Source: Clarireedia homoeocarpa (Eukaryota; Ascomycota; Leotiomycetes; Helotiales; Rutstroemiaceae). From it: a stretch of 64,000 nucleotides of DNA. The notes under the pieces were generated by a model that was not told the DNA's origin, searched no databases, and worked only from the letters and a program-made list of their open reading frames with translations. The stretch is taken from NCBI GenBank assembly GCA_001465935.1, contig LNKV01000046.1:372001-436000 (forward strand). Reading direction: 5' to 3'. Shown here piece after piece: positions 45,199-58,800 of this stretch (the stretch's first letter is position 1; each line of letters opens with the position of its first letter). The position numbers were made by a program, and so were the translations under genes.

Positions 45199-46520
45199 CT
45201 ACACTTGTCCCGCATAGTAGACTTTCCTAACATCCACCAGCTTCTTTCCTCTTCCTCGTGCAACCTCGTCGGGTATTCGCTGCTTCATCAGTGCTTGGTA
45301 TGTCGCTTTGATGGTGTTCATCTTATTTCGAGAGCGCGGTACTTTGGCCGCGAGGTCTTGGATGCCAAGACATCGACACATTTCGAATATGAGATGTTGA
45401 CAGCGGAGACCGAATCCTGTAGTTATTCCAATGCAATTAGCCATTGTGTCCGCCTTACAAACCAACATAGCAAGAACAGGAAACGTAAAAGCGACATACC
45501 AGGAGGTCTACTCATAAGCTGCACTTCCACCGCACTAACCTTCCCCTCGACTGTCCCAAAGATGGTGCGATCCTCATACCTCGGAATGGGCTGCATATTC
45601 CTCATCGCCGCAATTTTCGCATTAGCCATCGTATCCTCGACTTCCTGTCCCTTTGCCTCCCCAATGCCTAATCTCCCATTCCCGTTGCCTGCCACAGCCA
45701 AACAGTACAAACTCTCAATCTTTCCCAATCTCGTCTGATTCACAACACGATGGCGAACCAAAACCTTAACCTTCAAGTCCAGAATATCGTCCATTGTATA
45801 CCCCGTCTGCTTCCTAAACTTATTATAAACCCCATCCGGATCCCTTGGATCATTATCCTCCTCCTCGTCCTTCCCCTCAAACTCCGTCGCCCGCCCCGTC
45901 GTTGGATCTTTTGTGAAATCCGCAGGAATCGCAGGCGCCAGCGCATATGTACTCGGGTCACCCAGTTCCGCCTGCATGGCCTTCAGCGTGTCCAAGCGAT
46001 TCGGTCTGTGCTTCTCTCCATACTCGGGATCTTCTGGGTCGATGTCCCTTGGGTTCTCTTCCATCACTTTATCCAGATACGCGATGAACTTCTCGCCGAT
46101 TTTGTCCCCGTCTAATGTCCAGTTAGGGTCGATCTTGTAGTCCATGAGTTTCTTATCGATCACCGGTTGCGTATTCGATAGGTCGTCTACGTATTCCAGG
46201 CGGCCGAGATCGGTTCGCAGCATGCCATGGCTTTTGAGATCTTCGGGATCGATTGCTTGCTCTCCTGCTTCGATTGCGGCAATTTGCTCGGGCGTGTAAA
46301 TTTTGCTCAAGGCAGCCTTTTCCTCAGCAGTGTATGCAGGGAAAATTTCCTTCGCAGGAGCCTGTAGTTCGGAAGCTTTTATGCTGGCGAATCGTGGACG
46401 ACGTCGTTCGGGAAGAGGGGCAGAAGCGTGGAAATTTTGACGGCGCACTCGAGGACAGAGTTTAGAGATATGGGAGGGGGCTTGGAAGAGACATTTTGCT
46501 GCCGGCCGTGAGATACTCAT
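45199..46520 (-). CDS. MRPS5: Mitochondrial small-subunit ribosomal protein uS5m
   Basis: Exons 46520-45500 and 45416-45199 give 412 aa. The N terminus ([15 protein letters not shown]…[12 protein letters not shown]) is an arginine-rich presequence with a likely cut before the HASAP segment. About 230 residues of mitochondrial-specific helical extension follow. Then comes the S5 domain: [41 protein letters not shown] (the double-stranded RNA-binding loop), and [20 protein letters not shown]. The C-terminal part is [20 protein letters not shown] followed by [18 protein letters not shown]. It belongs to the decoding-site side of the mitoribosome small subunit. The chosen ATG starts a good presequence; a longer in-frame ORF upstream lacks one. 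Confidence 0.9.
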
Positions 46521-47935
46521 CGCGCCAGGTGGTTTGAGGTGGTTGGCAGCTTTGTCTGCTCGCCGTGCTGGAGCCCAATTGCTGGATTTTGGTACTTGCT
46601 GCCCACCCACAAATCGCGATGTTCCTGGAGAAAATTAGTCGCTCGGACGATTTTCGAGGTCACGTGTAACAGGGTCTTGTTGATGTTTGTTAACGAATCA
46701 GCGTGGAGATGTCCCTCCTTCATCGTCTTGTCATTCCAGAGATGCATTATACAGCATTTTCTATTAAGTGCAGTAACATGAGCAACTTAGCTTCGAGCAT
46801 CGCATTTTACTCTATCTCTGAATCCATAAACTCTTCTCAAGAAATAATCAACACATTCAACACATAGTTTGTAGTCATCATGACCATTAATTAGTAAAGG
46901 AGATAGTTACCCGAACCAAAGCTAGTTACATCCAAGTTGAAATAAAACGCGAATCTCAAAATTGGGAAACCAAAGTAAGCAAGCCAGCCAGCCGTGAGGC
47001 AATAAGTATATAAAAGCACCGCATACCCATACTGTTCATTATCAACACTCAATTTCAGACAGCACTTTTTAGTCTTTTCCAATCGCTGATTCCGTTTGAT
47101 TTTCCTTTTTTCCTTGCCAGAACACTCCTTATAATATCCTTATCTGCCAGATCTCTCTCGTGCAAGTGAAAGATGGAAGCTAGATATTGAACATCTAGCA
47201 CTCTTCTTTCTCTGAGATGCGATTCCCATTGCTTGTCCTTTCTGAACCTACTCCATCATTACCCTTATGTACCCTGAATTTCCTTTTCCCTTCTACTTTC
47301 TCTTTCCTTAGACTTTCCATTGCCTATTCTCCATCCCTGCTCTGCGAATGGTTTGGATAACATCTTCAAACGAGGATTACTACCCAATATAAAAGGAGTT
47401 GAAAACTGAGAAGATGCGCAAACGATAAGAAGAAAGAAAAATAAGTAGCAGAAATTACAGACGAAGTCATTGCATATTCTTAAAGAAATGGTAAAAGGAA
47501 ATGACAAATACATGTGAATGAGTATAAATATAATATTCAAAGATGGTGCAGAAGTAAATATACAGTATTATTAACAAGTTCTCTTTCCCGTTTTCCAAAA
47601 AGAAAAATTTTCCATAGTCTGCATGAACATCACCTCCAGATCTCAGTTCGTGATGTCATCATCCTCCTCTTGCGAGAGTTGTTTTGGTTCTAAGACAATG
47701 TTGAGTACAGCCATTTTCCTCCTTCCTTCCGCTAAGTATGAATGCGATAATAGTGATAGGCCGTGACACGTTCAAGAAATGAATAAATATATAATGAGGA
47801 GTGAAGGAAAGAAAGGGTATCGGTGGCCAAAGTAATTTGGAACAAAATGTAGCTAAAAATAAAAGAAGTTGAAACGCCAACAATATGCTGTTTAGAGCAG
47901 AAACAAGAATTAACCAACGCAGGAATGAGGGTATG
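46521..47935. other. Intergenic, 1.4 kb, AT-rich
   Basis: Between the uS5m promoter and the 3' end of the WD40 gene. AT-richer than its neighbours, no repeat array, no convincing frame and no tRNA recognised. Confidence 0.5.
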
Positions 47936-50900
47936 TTATATCATACCACCATCAATATTGCTTTGGAACGCAGCTCGGACTTCCATTGGATGTCTTTCTG
48001 TCGTTTGGCCTCCCATTGATTGCATGGACGGGGTCGTAGTATTACTTCTGACGATTGGCTGGGACCAAATTTCATATGGTGCTGCCTCGATTGGGCTCTT
48101 CTGTTTATCGATTATTGGAGATGAATTGTTGCGGCCGCGACTAGCGCTTCGGAGACGTTCCGCGGCACGAGAAAAAACGTTTGCATTATCGCTACGGCCG
48201 CGGCTATGGGTGCGACTATGGCTAACGGATGATGTACGTCGTCTGTGCATCTCGTGGGGAATGGGAGGAGGTTCCATCATCATCATTGTTGTTGGGGTTT
48301 TGCTCTTGGGGATCATTGGAATAGGTTCATCATCCATGACAATTTCAATGACCCCAGATCCAGATGATACACCGGACACGATTGAGTTGGTGTTCGCGTT
48401 CGGGCGGTACAGGGGTGCTGGAGGTGGTGGGGGTGGCGTAGCAAGATGCTGCAGTTGTGGAAGAACGGGCGGCGGTGGGGGTGGGGGTGGAAGTAGGTTG
48501 TTTTTTGAATGGTCGATCGCTTGGTTGGCCTCAATAGTCTCATCAATTCCAGTAAGAACATTGACAGGACCACTTGCATATACCGGACTTCCACTCCTGC
48601 TTGAGCTTTCTCCATGAGAATCACCAGAGGCGATTCTGCGAGGGGATTGTGTTGGTGACATTCTCTCTCTCTCCTCGCGTCTCCTATTACTAGACGGAAT
48701 GGCTGCTTGGAAAGCAGGGTGCAAGGGTATACCGGCCGGAATATTAGCGGGTTTATAAAATGATTCTTCGGGAATAGGTGCGGATGCGGATCGAGGAGGA
48801 ATACGACGAGGCGAGACCGATGCCTGATAGACAGTACTTGGAAGAGGACCCAAGCTGTCGCGGGATCCGGCAGAGGGCCTGTTGTTAACTGCGGAGGTCA
48901 ATGTGGCACTTTGAAGCGTCTGTGCTGGACCGTTGTCATATTTATCCGGAATTTGAGGGACTTGGGGAATGTCCTGGCCATTACCATCGGGATCATACTT
49001 AGGATGACGCATTGCACGAGGAGTTGCGGGTAAGCCAACCTGAACCGAGGATTCAGGAGCCGAGCTGAAGCCGTTGCTAGGAGATGCCTGGAAGCCGTTT
49101 GGAGTTGTGGTCTGGCTCCGAGTGACGGGAGGGCTTAGCTTAGGAGGAGGCGTGTACGACTGATTGTGCCTGGAATCGGGTGGGAAATTTGGGCTCGGGC
49201 GATAGGCAAGAGGTGACAGTCCGCTTATCTCCTCAGGATGAATGATGGGTGGGGCCAATGGTCTTTGGGCTAAAGACTTGCGTCTCTCTTCAAGTTCACG
49301 CGCAGCCTGTTCTCTTTTCCATGCTCGTTCGTCCAGCTGTTGCTGGCTCAAATCACTGCGTTGTTGCTCCGAATTGGATCGTGAGTGAGTCTCACTCGTC
49401 TCCGCGCCTCCAGCTGCTAGCCCACGAGTTTCCATGGGCCTACGACTTGTCGACCTGTTGCGTCGTCTGCCATCAGGAGAGGCTGCCCGAACAGCACTTG
49501 TGCCACGCTCTCCAACCCTGCTCGTACTTCTCACTTTTGTCCTTTCTCGAAATTCGAGCTGTTGTCTTTTCGCTTCTCTGAGGTCATTTAGATCTTCGTA
49601 GTCTTCCTGGTAAAACTGTGCTTGTGGTGAGAACGGCAGAGGCGATGATGGCGAGCGTATGGCCGAACCTGAACGACCTGCACTTCGGCCTCTAGCGTCT
49701 CTGCCGCCTAGTCTGGTATCTGGACTAGCTGGACGGCGACTAGCACTGCGGCTAGGAGCACGACTGGATGACTTGCCACTCATCTTGGTGCGAGTTGCAG
49801 TAGCGGGTTCTGGTGATTGACGTCGCACCTGACTCGCCTGTCGTGTAGTCCGGACTTCCAGCTTGGGTGGCTTCTCCTCAACTACTGCAGCACGAACTTC
49901 TTCATCGGAAATTGTAGCGCCTAAATCCCTGAGATCCTCAGGCGACATAGGGATGGGGGAAGTTGGCGAACGCTTGGCAGGCTTGATGTATTGGTTAACG
50001 CTCCTTCCTCGGTCCTCCGATGGTTCTCGAGCTCTGGGCTTTCTGCTACTGCTGCGCGCTCTACCGGATCTATCCTGGCTTGCTTGTCTGCTGCGTTGTT
50101 TTGGTTTATGATATTGTGCAGAGTCCAGGCTGCTGATATATTGATCGATACTCCTGCCAGTTACTACGGGGCTTGCGGTACCTCTATAGCTCCTTTCGCT
50201 AGTCAAAGGACTGCGGGCGTGACTGGAAGCTGAGACTGACGCAGTTGAGAATGATGCTGCGGAATTCAACGTATCGTTCAGCGAATGATTGGTCTGCGGG
50301 CGGGAACCACCTGTTTGTTCTGGAGATGTCATATAGTCACCAGTGATGATTGACTCCATTGGTGGCCATTGAATCTGGAGTCCATCCGGCTTTCGGTGCC
50401 GCGATCCATTTCTAGCCCGAGATTCTTGCTTGACGGCAGTGAACGACTCCGGGGATGGTGATGGTAAAGGATTCGAGATTTTCTTCTGTGTCATAGGCAG
50501 CGCTGGCTTGGACTTAGTGATCGGGGTATAAATCGCTGAGCTCAATTGCATTATCTCTGGATGTTCTTCTTGATCCTTTTCCGGTGCATGTTGCAAGGAT
50601 CTTTCCCGGTCTGATCCAGAATCACCCGGAGTAGGTGGGTTGAGCGGCTCTAGTCTAACACGAGGGATGACATCGTTGGGAGTCTCACCAATCGATGGAA
50701 GGCGAATTCGTGAGAACCCACCAGGAGTAGCTGTCCGCGCGGATGCGGGAGTGTGATAAGCGCTGCGACGTCCGGGTCTGAGGAAAGCAGTTGTGTCACC
50801 GCCTGGAGAAATGGCAGATTCCTCGATAGGGGTTGGGCCAGGGCCAAGTGGGGTGCGGTCATCATCCCCCATACCGAAGAACTTGGATTTTTGTTGCTTG

Positions 50901-53416
50901 TCGCCAAAAGCTGTAATCAGTTTCAGAGCTGATGTCTTTGCAATGCTACGTTGAGGACCTCTGTGACTTGGTGGAGACAAAGGCGGGCTTAGGATTTCCG
51001 GGATGCTCTGACTGTGGGTGTTTGTAAATGTAGCTTGTTGAGCAGATGGTGATGTCCAAGGCTCTGTCGACTCAGATGCCGTGCACGAGAAGCAACGAAT
51101 GGCCAGTTGTTGCTGACCGTGCTGAACAGCCCATTCACCCCATTTTCTAATCAACCCAGCTTGCCTTGACCAGTCGGATGGAAATACATGACAAGTCAGG
51201 ATCAAGGCCTCTGTAAACCGTTTGTGCGAGACATAGATTTCTATCGCATCGTTGTGATCACCCATACCAATCAAGATCGTAGCTGCAGTGTGAACGTCTC
51301 CTTTTTCTAAAAGACGCTGGACGTAGGCTCTAGCTATCTTTGTTTGAGAAGCGGAGCCACCAATTCCACTGATAGCAAGAAGCATCCAATCGGAGGAGGT
51401 CATCGATTCGGAGCTCGTATTCATGATATCGATGTCAACCTCACCGATCCATTTCGCAAGTAGAACCCTACTGATAGAGCCGAGGGGATGTCGGCTCATC
51501 TCGTCGCGGATGATTCCCTCAGCCTCTCCATCCCAGCCGAAAATCGTACTAAGCATCTGGGTTCGAAGATCATCATTTGTAAGACGCTCATTTCCCATAT
51601 TTTGTGGTGGGCGGTAAGGAACATCGCTTAATCTAGACTTGGTGAACTTGAAGAGTTCACTGACTTCGCCATGATCATCTGGACTTCGAAGAACCTCACG
51701 TCTGAGCCGAGACCCTCTGTGTCTCGATCGATGAGAGACAGAAGAGCCTGCTGCGCTCATGGCATAGCTTCCGTGACTAGAAGCTATTGATGGTTCCCGA
51801 GTACGGATTGATGACCCGAAGGACATAGTGGTCGCTTCACTCATGGCACCATGCGATACGACAGACATTCCCGAGGAATGCTTTCCGTGGTGGCGGGTAT
51901 GTTGTCCTGAGTCGTTTGATGACCTAGTCGAGGTGGAGGTTCGACTCCTTGACGACACAGGGGACAAATTGTCAGCTCGGTTGGGCGGCTCTTGAGCCTC
52001 CACGCGTAATTGTTGTTCCATCTCATCACCACGACGGGCTATCCTGGCAAGTGGTGACATATGATCCGAGTCGCTCTCGGAAATGTCGATATTGATCGGT
52101 ACAGCTGAGATCTCTACGACAGCAGACTGGGCCTGTTGCTGCTTTTGCTCCTCGATTGAGACAGGTGGGGATGGTGGAAGCAGATTAGCTGGGTGCTGCA
52201 CATTCGCCACCATCTGAGATGGGGAGTTGAGATCATATTGCTGAACAGTATTGTTTGCACCAAGAGTGAACAGGGTGGCTCCTGGTCCGTAAACTGCTAA
52301 ACCTCGTACATGGTCCAGAGTAGGAACCCTTTCGAAAGTAACATGTTTTGTTCTTACATCCCATGACGAAGTCTCCCTACATGATGTCTTGTGTAAGCAC
52401 TTGGTGCTAAGCGCGCGGCGATTGATTCATGCATGTGGGGCAATGAAGAAGACAGGAGCTACTTACCCTTCAGAGTATTGGATGATACGGCCATTTTTGG
52501 ACCAGCCAAGCCAGTTTGGACCTGGCTGAAAATTATCTGAACGTTTCAGAACTCGGACAACTTTGGCTGTATCATTGCTCGTAGGAGATTTTGCGATGCT
52601 CCAAACTCGAAGGTCTCCATCATTAGTTTGAGAGGCCAACATGTCTGACTTTTGGCGAGACGAAGAAGCATGCCATGACAGAGTAACAATTGGGGATGGC
52701 CCCCTCGATGTGGTCAAATGATGTAAAATAATGAATCTTGGTTGTAATGCCGCAATCAATAAAGAGCCATTGGAGAATCTGGTCAAATCAGCTGAAAACT
52801 CGATGTTAGAAAACCCCGAAATTTTTCTTACCCAATAGCATAAGTTCTACAATCCGCTGCAGGAGCCAAAGCTGTGATTGGAATCTGATCTAAAGTCCTC
52901 GCGGAGATGTGTTCTGACGTGGTGGGCTCAAAAAGAATGACATTCCCCTGAGCATTTCCTGGAAACCTTTAGCAAAAAGCACTGAAACTTGCAATCGTCG
53001 TACTTACCAAAGGCAACATTGCCATTGCGCATCCAAGCTGCTACCGTAAGATTTTCATAAGACGCAAACCTCGCTACTTCATCTCCAGTCATACAATCCC
53101 ACACAATCGCGGTTTGACTAGCATCATAAGTCACAACGAGTCTTCCAGCCCCTCTCTCGCTAACATTATCCACCGCAAGCAATTGTATTTCTTCTGTATG
53201 TCTCGAAAATCTCCTCTCGATTTGGAGTGTATCGTGATGAGCGCAGACGACCGTAGTTCCTTGCACATACAGGAACATCGATGCCGTCGCAGCACATGGT
53301 TCGAAATCGCGTGCCACCGAAGCCGTCGCCATGCTGACTTCTGCCAATGTTGTTCCCGTCCCTTTCGAGGAATGACCAGACCTTATTGAAATCGAGTGGT
53401 TTCTGGAAACTGACAT
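47936..53416 (-). CDS. Large WD40-repeat protein with helical and disordered C-terminal half
   Basis: Four exons (53416-53008, 52958-52832, 52778-52467, 52376-47936) give 1762 aa. The first ~340 residues are WD40 blades: RLVVTYDASQTAIVWDCMTG, LASQTNDGDLRVWSIAKSP, NWLGWSKNGRIIQY and SSWDVRTKHVTFERVPTLDH. The next ~350 include a Ser-rich linker and a helical-repeat segment (LLAKWIGEVDIDIM, AYVQRLLEKGDVHTAATILI, NDAIEIYVSHKRFTEALILT) resembling the alpha-solenoid after the propellers in Gemin5- or COPII-type proteins. The last ~1000 are disordered, with Arg/Ser repeats and two polyproline runs near the C terminus. Exon 3 begins at GACCAG rather than the preceding TTTCAG, which restores YAIG-FSNGSLLIA. 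The role is unknown; a scaffold is the most I would infer. Confidence 0.8.
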
Positions 53417-55782
53417 GATTGTGATAGCCTTGGTATCTGTGGTCCCAGCATCGGAATAGTTAGTCGGACCGCTGCATGAGTATCTCTATATCTAGAGGAT
53501 GGCTACATGAACACACGGATTCCGGAGAAACTGGAGCTCCAATGCATGCTGCATACCGAGAATAGAGAATATCACTTACAGATTATGTCAACTATATCCT
53601 AGGTGTCTTTTCAATTTCACAGCCTGCAGTGCTTTCTGCAGTGCAGAGGGCTGATCACTATCCACGCCCAATTCTATCGCAGATGTCCCATGGGAATTCT
53701 TAATGGCGAGTGGTAAACTTTTCGATCTGGAGGGTTCTAGCTAGCTATCGAATGAAGGAGCGGCGTCTGCTGCTGCGTTGCGCTGAACGACTGTGATGCG
53801 TGGTTGTGTACCTAAAATTGACTATTCTACTATTTCTTTGTACAGTGATCGAGAAGAGGGGAAAGGACAAGAACGTTGAAGTGCAACAGTTAAGGAGGAG
53901 ATTATATTCGGAATGAGTATTTCAAGAGGTCGCTACAAAGACATCAATACACTAATGAGATGCTTGTCCGTCTCGAACCAACAGAATCGCAAGACGGCAG
54001 ATAGGGCGCTTGTACTTGGTATGGGGTCCAGAGGGGGCCAGCGAAGATCGCAACACGCTATAAGAAAGAATAAGAAATTGAAGGCGAAAAGTCGGAGGTT
54101 TGGGCTCAGAGAGGGAATCGCAATACCGTATATGGCTATAGCATTGAGTATTAGGTCCGAGCAGCGTTGTAGGAGTAGGGCGGCTAATAAAAGGCCTCTC
54201 GAGCTATCAGTGGATAATGCGGAGACAAAATTAGATGTGCACCTTTTTGATACGCAGCTTTCCAGCCGTACCATGGGATCTTGATGCGGTCGCGGACCGG
54301 CTCATGTGTATCCAGCAGCAAGCAAGAAGTCGAGATAGGACAGCCACTGCACCATGTGCATACCGCTTAAGGTCTGCCCCTGTTAGTGCGTAGCAAGGAA
54401 GAGGGGCAGAGAGCCTGCTTAGCATGGATTACATGCCATTAATCGTCCGTGAATCTGCGAGTGTCTATTTGTGCCAGGGCTTATATTCGTTTATTCGTGT
54501 GCGTGCTCGTGCGAAAGTACTGTCTAGGTACAAAGATAGTACATAGTAGTAATATTGGGCTGCCCTTTCGGCTTGCGGATTTTCATCTGACAAGCGCACC
54601 GATAAAAACTTCGCAGATGTGATCTGTGTTGTGATGGGCTCATGGGGTGATGAGCGAGCCGGCGGGACCACAAATGTCTCCAATCACAGCAAGAGAGTGG
54701 ATCTATGCCTACCTTGCTGTGCGTTACTTGAGGAAGACCAGGAGAGCTATCAGAATGGAATACAGCAGGCGAGCTCTATGATTTGCGTGAAGGCGAGCAA
54801 GGAATAATTCGTATTTCAAAAGGCGAACCAACATCATTGGTAGTCATTGGTAGAGATATTCGAGCAGGAGAGGGGAAGGCAAAGGTAATGCCCGGGTTCA
54901 ATAAAGTAGAGATTGAGTGATCGATGTGTTTGATACATTAATTGGACGCTTTGGAGGGACCAAATTTGGCCCAATTGGCCCAATTGACCCATTGTACAGC
55001 GAAGAGATGAAAATATCTCGGCATAGCCGCAGTATTCGGTACAAAGCATGACTCTGCGTGACTTGTCTTGTTTGTCATTGTCTCTGCTGACTCTCCCTCG
55101 ACGGCACGGTGAGACGAATCATGGTGGATTGAAAAAGAAGTATCTATTCCCAGAGAGGCTGTGGATTTCATCGATCTGGACTGTATAGGCAATGGATGAA
55201 AGTTCTCCGAATTACTGCAACAATGCAGAGCGAGGGTGGATTCGTGGGATCGAGGCATGAGCAATGAGTGGTGGTGGAGTGTGGTCGATGGGAGGTTGAG
55301 GTTGCATGGGGAAAATAGCTCGGAAGGGCTAGGAAGGTTAGAAGAGGTTAGCAGGAGGTCGAAAAGCTGGCCGGCCATGCTCGTTTATTCGTCAGTGAAC
55401 GTTGACGCTAAGATGGTCCCTTGAAGAAAGACCCGTGTCCTTTTCCATGCCATTCGTGCACCGGCGCCCACATTTTCCCAATTTTCCCTCCAAGTCTTAT
55501 TGTTCTCTCCAAAACTCGAGCGAAAAAAGGCACATACGCGCTTTGATTGGCTGCACATGTACGGGATTGTTCTTGGCTCCATGCACAATCAATGCGATTC
55601 GATCAACATCCTAACCTATTAGGCCTTGAGAGACGGATAAAAGCCAGGCAACTTAAGGCGCGACAAGGATGGCTACCGGGTTCTCTCTTCCACAATCGCT
55701 ATTGTTATTTTCTCGAGTCGTCGTCGAGGTGATTGATCAGATGCGATCTCGCTCGGCGTTGACAATCGGCATAAAAGGCAGA

Positions 55783-55860
55783 GGAGCAGGAGCAGGAGCA
55801 GAAGCAGAAGCAGAAGCAGGAGCAGGAACAGGAACACGAACAGGAACAGGAACAGGTCAA
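55783..55860. repeat. (GCAGGA/GCAGAA/ACAGGA) hexamer tract
   Basis: About twelve purine-rich hexamers AGGAGC/AGAAGC/AGGAAC on the + strand. It produces long Gly/Ala or Ser/Cys artefact frames. Confidence 0.85.
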
Positions 55861-58800
55861 GATAGAACAGCAAGAAAAGATGGCCGTAATCGCTACGTTC
55901 GGTTCTCTTCCGTGGCTGATCATCTCGGCGCCAACAAACTTGTTGTGAATGGCGACTTTGGTGTGCTACTACCACTTCATACTCAAAGGTAAGACTACCT
56001 ACTACCTACCGCCTACTTCGCTTCATCACGGGGCAAATCCCTTCCTTGTACATATCAATCAACGTTTCCTCCGTCTCCTTCCAACACCGACTCCCTTTCC
56101 ACATTCGGTTACTGCTAATATCATCCGCTTCTCGTTGCATGTTATATTGCCCGGCTTCTCAACGATCAGCCATTTCTTAATCTAGGAGCCGAGGGAACCG
56201 AGTTCCGGGTGGACGTTGGCTATCACCATGTCGAAATAATGTCAGCTTCGTCAGATTGCGAATGCACATGGATATTAAACAATCACTTCCCCTCCCCCGT
56301 TGCATCTTCCCCTTCCCCTGCGAAGAAGGGGCTATATAAAGGAAATTTTGGAGAAGGTGGCGTTCGGGCTTCAGCAAGTACGGTAACAAAGACCTCCTCT
56401 TCACCCGTGCAAACCCAGTCAAATATAGCTTTTCTTTTTGTTTTCGCATCGAGCATCTTACATCACGAAACTGTCAGGCTATCTAGACCTAGACTTAGGT
56501 GCAGTATGAAGCACAAGAAAGTGATAGAGTGTTTGACCGGAAAGACTTTCAAGTATCGCTCACTCCGTCTGGACAGAAACTCTCAATGTAGTATTCACAT
56601 ACAACCAAGAGTTGCATTAAAGTCACGATAATGTATGTGATTTCGTCTCTGATTTGTCTCTTCTCTGAGCACTTCCCTCCCCGACATTTGAACCTCCAAG
56701 GTTGTCGACTCTGCTCCGTCAATAGGGTGGCGGAATTCAAGATATCATTTTCAACAAATACAACATTGTGACAATATTGTGACAACAATTGTGGGAATTT
56801 ACGATGAGACATCCTAATTCCTTCTACATACGAGTGCTCGATTCCATTTGATGCTCAGATGTGATTGAAAAACTAGCACTTTTCCCCTCATGTTTCCTTA
56901 TCATTATCGTCAAGCAGGATCCGCACCACCAACATACATACAACATTACATTGGATTCCCCAACTTTTTCATGTACGACATGAAAGTCAATTCAGATCAC
57001 CCCCCTCTCCGCAGGCACGGTATGTTGGTTCTGGTTCCGCTGCCGCAGGAACTGCCTAGGTTTTCTTACATACATACATCAAGCAAGCCGGCAAGTAAGC
57101 TGTAAGTCAGTCTTACCTTTCTTTTGGAGAATCCCCCCCGTTCTCCAACAGCCCCCAATGTTGTTGGTATTTTCGCACTGTACTGCCTCTCTCAGGTATG
57201 AAATACGGTACAAATATATATCTATGAAACAGCAGGAGCCGGTCCCATACAAGATATGATACGAATAAAGATTAGCGTTTAGCATGCATGCAATACAACC
57301 TCAACGGCGCCGGTCCGATCTCCTAGGATATTTCTAGTAACACTCGGACTTTCCAAACTTCCTCCTTATTGTCCCAATGATACGTCACATGCGCCTGTCG
57401 ACCGGGCTAGATGTGCCTCATCTTTTTCTACTGGGAACTACTATCACGATGGCGATGTGATGGATATGAGCTGGAACTTGGCATCACCATCTCTCGCTTC
57501 TTGTCCTACTGGAGTGGAGCCTGAGCAAACACTCGACCTCCTTCACCGTTCGTCCGCCATGCGGTAATACAGGTACATGTAGGTGATCACAGCATATACC
57601 TTGTGGCTGTTCACACACGAAACATATATACTCTGTATGCATCTACGATGTATGTCTTGTGTGAGAGGAGAGTCTGGATAGTTCCATTAATAAATGTAAG
57701 TGGTGTACAAAGTCGCTCATCACATACACACATCATTGAATGCGAAATTCAGTCATCATTGTACCTTGCTTGCCGTCTGTCTCTCCTCTTGGTGCTATAT
57801 GAAGAAAATTTCAACACAGAGAGATGTACAGCTTCCAATGTGTTCCTTCTTGGACCGTTTACGATATCTTTCTCTCTCTAATTAAAGCCCCCTTCATCTC
57901 GTGTCCTTCTTCCCATTGCCCCCAAATCTATTCATTCACGTGTTTCAAATTCACAAGTATCGTACTACGAGCACAAGCCTCCCACCACCCACCACCATAT
58001 CATGTAACCTTCCCCTCCTTCTCCTTCCCCTTCATTTTCAACATCATCTCAATCCCATCTCTTTTCCTAACCTTATCCCACCACTGATACTTCTACCCAT
58101 ATTCCCATCCAAACTCTTTGTGGAAAGCAGTTCCGCCCCCATTTGCAAATCCCTCCACTCTATCCAAGCCTACAAACTATTCTACAAGTACCTAGTATGT
58201 ACCATTCCTTCGGTATCCTGCCTCAGCGCCTAAATTCACGCTCCGTTCTCCACTATCGTCCTGCTCCTGGTGAAGATCACACAAGCATTATGGATCTAGC
58301 ATTGGTTCTTTTCTTGACCATGAATAATAAGACATGATGGATGACACCAACTGAGAATCACGAACTAGCACTTGATTAGAACGTGTTTATCTGTTGGCTT
58401 TCGGAACTTCGTATTCGTCTATGCCAGAGCTTTTCAGGCAGTCTGAATCAACGCCGGTACAACTCTTGTACCAAATTTGTCGGAGTCGACATCAATCACG
58501 TCGCGCAATCACCTCACCTCAGCTCATCCGTACCCTTTCCAAGAAGCTAGTTAGTTAAGCTGACTGTGCGCCTTACATCTACGTCTATAGATAGGCACCT
58601 ACTATCATATCAATTCTTTGTTGCTCTCCATATAGCCGCCTTGCCCTACATGCGTCGTCTCGCCTTGCCCTGTATCAGCCCAACATGATTAGCCGGTTTC
58701 ATAGCTTATCATCCGCCCTGCCCTCTAACTATCTACCTAGGTAGAAATGTCAGAGCGCTTCCTTTTACCTTCCCCTTCCATCTATTTACCCCATATCATG

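Noticed and set aside
47925..48617. 230-codon + strand frame
   Set aside because: Antisense of the proline-rich end of the WD40 gene; Gly/Val runs come from CCx codons.
53913..54284. Open frames on both strands
   Set aside because: Opposing frames of similar length in upstream DNA; neither has splice signals or a domain.
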